Origin: Aromatoleum sp.
Lineage (GTDB): Bacteria > Pseudomonadota > Gammaproteobacteria > Burkholderiales > Casimicrobiaceae
DNA length: 8,067 bases
Direction: 5' to 3'
NCBI GenBank assembly: GCA_010365205.1
Contig: JAAFGU010000105.1
Span: 1-8,067, forward strand
This document shows, one piece after another, positions 6,392 to 8,067 of the stretch. Below the pieces are notes generated by a model. The model was not told where the DNA came from and did no database searches. It saw nothing but the letters and a program-made list of their open reading frames with translations. The stretch's first letter is position 1; each line of letters begins with the position of its first letter. Both the position numbers and the translations under genes were made by a program.

Positions 6392-6676
6392 TCAGAGGTG
6401 CTTCACTTCTTCGGGCATCGGGAAGAATGTCGGATGCCGATAGATCTTGCTGTTGGCGGGCTCGAACAGCGCTTCCTTGTCGCCCGGCGACGAGGCGACG
6501 ACGTCGGACGACCGCACGGCCCAGATCGACACGCCCTCGTTGCGCCGCGTGTAGACATCGCGCGCGTTGCGGATCGCCATCTCCGGGTCCGCCGCGTGCA
6601 GGCTGCCGACGTGCTTGTGCGCCAGCCCGTGCTGCGACCGGATGAAGACTTCCCAGAGCGGCCATTCATTTGCCAT
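6392..6676 (-). CDS. paaB: Phenylacetyl-CoA epoxidase small subunit PaaB
   Basis: A 94-residue protein, the normal size for PaaB. It is a small accessory subunit that bridges or stabilises the PaaA-PaaC heterodimers in the epoxidase and has no cofactor of its own. Seen: WPLWEVFIRSQHGLAHKHVGSLHAADPEMAIRNARDVYTRR across residues 5-45, then the EGVSIWAVRSSDVVAS stretch and the C-terminal KIYRHPTFFPMPEEVKHL, all characteristic of PaaB. The frame is open further upstream to 6838 inside paaA, but the family N-terminus MANEWPLWEVF fixes the ATG at 6676. That leaves a 47-base gap after paaA with a weak AGGA about 9 bases upstream. The stop overlaps nothing but lies 1 base from the possible GTG start of paaC. 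Confidence 0.95.
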   Translation of the reverse strand: MANEWPLWEVFIRSQHGLAHKHVGSLHAADPEMAIRNARDVYTRRNEGVSIWAVRSSDVVASSPGDKEALFEPANSKIYRHPTFFPMPEEVKHL

Positions 6677-6723
6677 GACGGTAGGTCCTGTTCTCGAATC
6701 GGGTTCAATAAGAGTTTTTCCCC

Positions 6724-7713
6724 TCACGCGACCTGCTGCCGTGACGCCCGCTTCGCCGCATGCGCCATCGCCGCGTCGCGCACCCACGCGCCGTCGTCCC
6801 ACGCCTTCACGCGCGTGGCCAAGCGGTCGCGGTTGCACGGGCCGTTGCCCTTAAGCACTTCCATGAACTCGCTCCAGTCGATCGCGCCGAATTCGTAGTG
6901 GTTGCGCTCGGGATTCCACTGGAGGTCGGGGTCGGGCATCGTAATGCCCAGATAGTCGGCTTGCGGCACCGTCTGGTCGACAAAGCGCTGGCGCAGCTCG
7001 TCGTTGGAAAGAATCTTGATCTTCCACGCGGCCGACTGCGCGCTGTGCACGCTCTCGGCGTCGGGCGGCCCGAACATCATCAGCGACGGCCACCACCAGC
7101 GATTCAGCGCGTCCTGCGCCATCGCCTTCTGCTCCGCCGTGCCGCGCGAAAGCGACAGCATGATGTCGTAGCCCTGCCGCTGGTGGAACGACTCTTCCTT
7201 GCAGATTCGCACCATCGCCCGCGCGTACGGGCCGAACGAGCAGCGGCACAACGGAATCTGGTTCATGATCGCCGCGCCGTCGACCAGCCAGCCGATGGCG
7301 CCTATGTCGGCCCAGGAGAGCGTCGGATAGTTGAAGATCGACGAGTATTTCGCCTTGCCGGAGTGGAGGTCGGCGACCATCTGATCGCGCGTGATGCCCA
7401 GCGTCTCCGCCGCCGAGTAGAGGTAGAGACCGTGGCCCGCCTCGTCCTGGATCTTGGCCATCAGAATCGCCTTGCGCTTCAACGACGGCGCGCGCGTGAC
7501 CCAGTTGCCCTCGGGCAGCATGCCGACGATTTCGGAATGCGCGTGCTGCGAGACCTGCCGGATCAGCGTCCTCCGGTAGGCCTCGGGCATCCAGTCCTTT
7601 GGTTCGATCCGGATGTCGGCGTCGATGCGCGCCTGGAACGCGCGCTCTTCCGTCGTCATCTCGGCCTGCCCCTTCACCGACCTGACGCCGGTGTCGACCA
7701 TCTGTGCGTACAT
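6724..7713 (-). CDS. paaA: Phenylacetyl-CoA epoxidase catalytic diiron subunit PaaA
   Basis: A 329-residue oxygenase subunit of the bacterial multicomponent monooxygenase kind. It uses O2 to form ring-1,2-epoxyphenylacetyl-CoA and is the first enzyme encoded in the operon. Seen: carboxylate-bridged diiron ligands in order, Glu61 (HAHSEIVGMLPEGNW), Glu91 and His94 (DEAGH), Asp145 (WLVDGAA), Glu174 and His177 (EESFH). These line up at a constant offset of 19 with the E. coli PaaA ligands as I recall them (42, 72, 75, 126, 155, 158). Other family stretches are WVTRAPSLKRKAILMAK (71-87) and NQIPLCRCSFGPYARAMVRI (151-170). The ATG at 7713 is well supported by AGGAGG 6 bases upstream. It is the first gene after the divergent promoter region, with a leader of roughly 88 bases. 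Confidence 0.97.
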   Translation of the reverse strand: MYAQMVDTGVRSVKGQAEMTTEERAFQARIDADIRIEPKDWMPEAYRRTLIRQVSQHAHSEIVGMLPEGNWVTRAPSLKRKAILMAKIQDEAGHGLYLYSAAETLGITRDQMVADLHSGKAKYSSIFNYPTLSWADIGAIGWLVDGAAIMNQIPLCRCSFGPYARAMVRICKEESFHQRQGYDIMLSLSRGTAEQKAMAQDALNRWWWPSLMMFGPPDAESVHSAQSAAWKIKILSNDELRQRFVDQTVPQADYLGITMPDPDLQWNPERNHYEFGAIDWSEFMEVLKGNGPCNRDRLATRVKAWDDGAWVRDAAMAHAAKRASRQQVA

Positions 7714-7717
7714 CCGA

Positions 7718-7725
7718 CTCCTCCT
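7718..7725 (-). promoter_or_regulatory. Ribosome binding site of paaA
   Basis: Minus-strand AGGAGGAG ending 4 bases before the ATG at 7713 (AGGAGG core with 6-base spacing). It is the strongest Shine-Dalgarno sequence in the window and fixes the paaA start. Confidence 0.88.
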
Positions 7726-7744
7726 CGCCCGGTGTCGCCGGTGA

Positions 7745-7769
7745 CGTCGGCGGGGATGCGGCGCCGACG
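7745..7769 (-). other. Hairpin in the paaA mRNA leader
   Basis: CGTCGGCG (7745-7752) and CGCCGACG (7762-7769) form a perfect 8-bp GC-rich stem with a 9-base loop, about 20 bases upstream of the paaA ribosome site. No T-run follows in either direction, so it is not a terminator. It could stabilise the transcript, or it may simply reflect GC-rich sequence. Confidence 0.4.
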
Positions 7770-7807
7770 GGAACGATCAGCCTCGCGCCTGTGCCGCGCG
7801 TTTCGAA

Positions 7808-7837
7808 ATGATACACGTTTACACTATTGGATGTAAA
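7808..7837 (-). promoter_or_regulatory. Sigma-70-type promoter for the paaABCDE operon
   Basis: -35 TTTACA (7837-7832) and -10 TATCAT (7813-7808), spaced 18 bases, reading toward paaA. Transcription would begin near 7801. The boxes lie within the inverted-repeat arms, so repressor binding would cover them. Confidence 0.6.
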
Positions 7838-7848
7838 GTTTGTATCAT
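7818..7848 (+). promoter_or_regulatory. Sigma-70-type promoter for paaX
   Basis: -35 TTTACA (7818-7823) and -10 TATCAT (7843-7848), with a 19-base spacer, reading toward paaX at 7913. The boxes have the same sequences as the opposing paaA promoter. The spacer is one base longer, so this may be the weaker of the two. Overlap with the operator suggests PaaX autoregulation. Confidence 0.5.
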
Positions 7849-7912
7849 TTGCCCACCAACATTTCCCGGCGCGACGCCGCTCGCGACGCCGCCGCAACCT
7901 TCGCGGACAAGC

Positions 7913-8067
7913 ATGAGTCCCGCCGTCCCCTCTGCCGATCGCCACGTCCGGCGCTGGATCCGGCGGCAGCTCGCCGCGGCGCCGCCGCGGGCGCCGTCCT
8001 TGATCGTCACCGTTTGGGGCGACGCGATCGCACCGCACGGCGGGGCCGTGATGCTGCCCGGACTCAT
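7913..8067 (+). CDS. paaX: PaaX-family transcriptional repressor, 5' end only
   Basis: The first 51 codons of an ORF that leaves the window at the right edge. PaaX proteins (about 300 residues) are GntR-like winged-helix repressors released by phenylacetyl-CoA. Seen: a basic N-terminal stretch (RHVRRWIRRQL) and then APSLIVTVWGDAIAPHGGAVMLPGLI, which corresponds to SLISSLYGDSLSHRGGEIWLGSL at the start of E. coli PaaX. In this family that segment precedes the recognition helix, which lies outside the window. The ATG at 7913 is the only plausible start: no in-frame ATG, GTG or TTG occurs between the putative promoter and it. The ribosome site is weak (CGGA). Divergent position next to paaA, across a shared operator, supports the identification. 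The assignment rests on a short fragment. Confidence 0.85.
   Translation, partial: MSPAVPSADRHVRRWIRRQLAAAPPRAPSLIVTVWGDAIAPHGGAVMLPGL

Larger units (their letters stand above)
7806..7850. promoter_or_regulatory. Long inverted-repeat operator, likely bound by PaaX
   Basis: The arms AAATGATACACGTTTACA (7806-7823, plus strand) and AAATGATACAAACTTTACA (7850-7832, minus strand) face each other across an 8-base spacer. The outer 10 bases match exactly and the inner TTTACA matches exactly; they are separated by 2 bases in one arm and 3 in the other. The site lies in an AT-rich patch between paaA and paaX. The TGATxC core resembles the TGATTC in the E. coli PaaX site as I recall it, but the rest does not match, so PaaX binding is inferred from position and symmetry. 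Confidence 0.7.

Noticed and set aside
5542..6645. 367-codon plus-strand frame opposite paaC and paaB
   Set aside because: Spans two well-supported minus-strand genes and the gap between them; no family resemblance.
6760..7836. 358-codon plus-strand frame opposite paaA, running into the promoter region
   Set aside because: Antisense shadow of a clearly coding gene with intact diiron ligands; composition is typical of shadows.
7819..8067. Minus-strand frame opposite paaX
   Set aside because: It runs antisense across the PaaX-like N-terminus and into the promoter region, with no recognisable content.

Overview
This window is GC-rich DNA carrying most of a bacterial phenylacetic acid (PAA) catabolic gene cluster. 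Eight paa genes lie head to tail on the minus strand in the order paaA-paaB-paaC-paaD-paaE-paaN-paaG-paaH, with paaH running off the left edge. At the right edge the first 51 codons of a paaX-type repressor gene read outward on the plus strand. The high GC, the proteobacterial-type PaaABCDE and PaaX, and a stand-alone aldehyde dehydrogenase PaaN instead of a PaaZ fusion suggest a proteobacterium, probably a betaproteobacterium. That assignment is inference; no rRNA or tRNA is present to confirm it.

Layout, read in the direction of transcription. At 7714-7912 an AT-rich divergent control region holds two overlapping promoter-like sequences built into one long inverted repeat, the likely PaaX operator. 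Next come paaA, paaB, paaC, paaD and paaE (7713 down to 3780), which encode the phenylacetyl-CoA ring 1,2-epoxidase subunits, an Fe-S/maturation factor and the reductase. After a 99-base gap comes paaN (3680-2016, GTG start, strong ribosome binding site). Between paaN and paaG sits a non-coding element of about 171 bp with long terminal inverted repeats and a TA duplication in a CTAG target, so it looks like a MITE of the IS630/Tc1-mariner type. Then come paaG (1840-1049) and the start of paaH (1011 to beyond base 1).

How the genes work together (established knowledge of the pathway). PaaABCE, with PaaD for maturation, epoxidises phenylacetyl-CoA. PaaG isomerises the epoxide to oxepin-CoA. 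An aldehyde dehydrogenase (here probably PaaN) oxidises the semialdehyde formed after ring cleavage. PaaH oxidises 3-hydroxyadipyl-CoA during the following beta-oxidation. The CoA ligase (PaaK), the ring-cleaving hydratase, the second hydratase (PaaF) and the thiolase (PaaJ) are not in the window and may lie beyond its left edge or elsewhere. PaaX would repress the cluster until phenylacetyl-CoA accumulates.

The enzymes are a familiar pathway, not a new system. The unusual material is at the gene junctions. A MITE-like insertion appears to have split a paaN-paaG junction originally only 2 bases wide. A 14-bp triplication appears to have separated paaC from paaD, whose stop and start codons may once have overlapped. 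A 12-bp tandem repeat gives paaH three in-frame ATG start codons. The divergent operator has a mirror arrangement in which each arm carries the -10 box of one promoter and the -35 box of the other.
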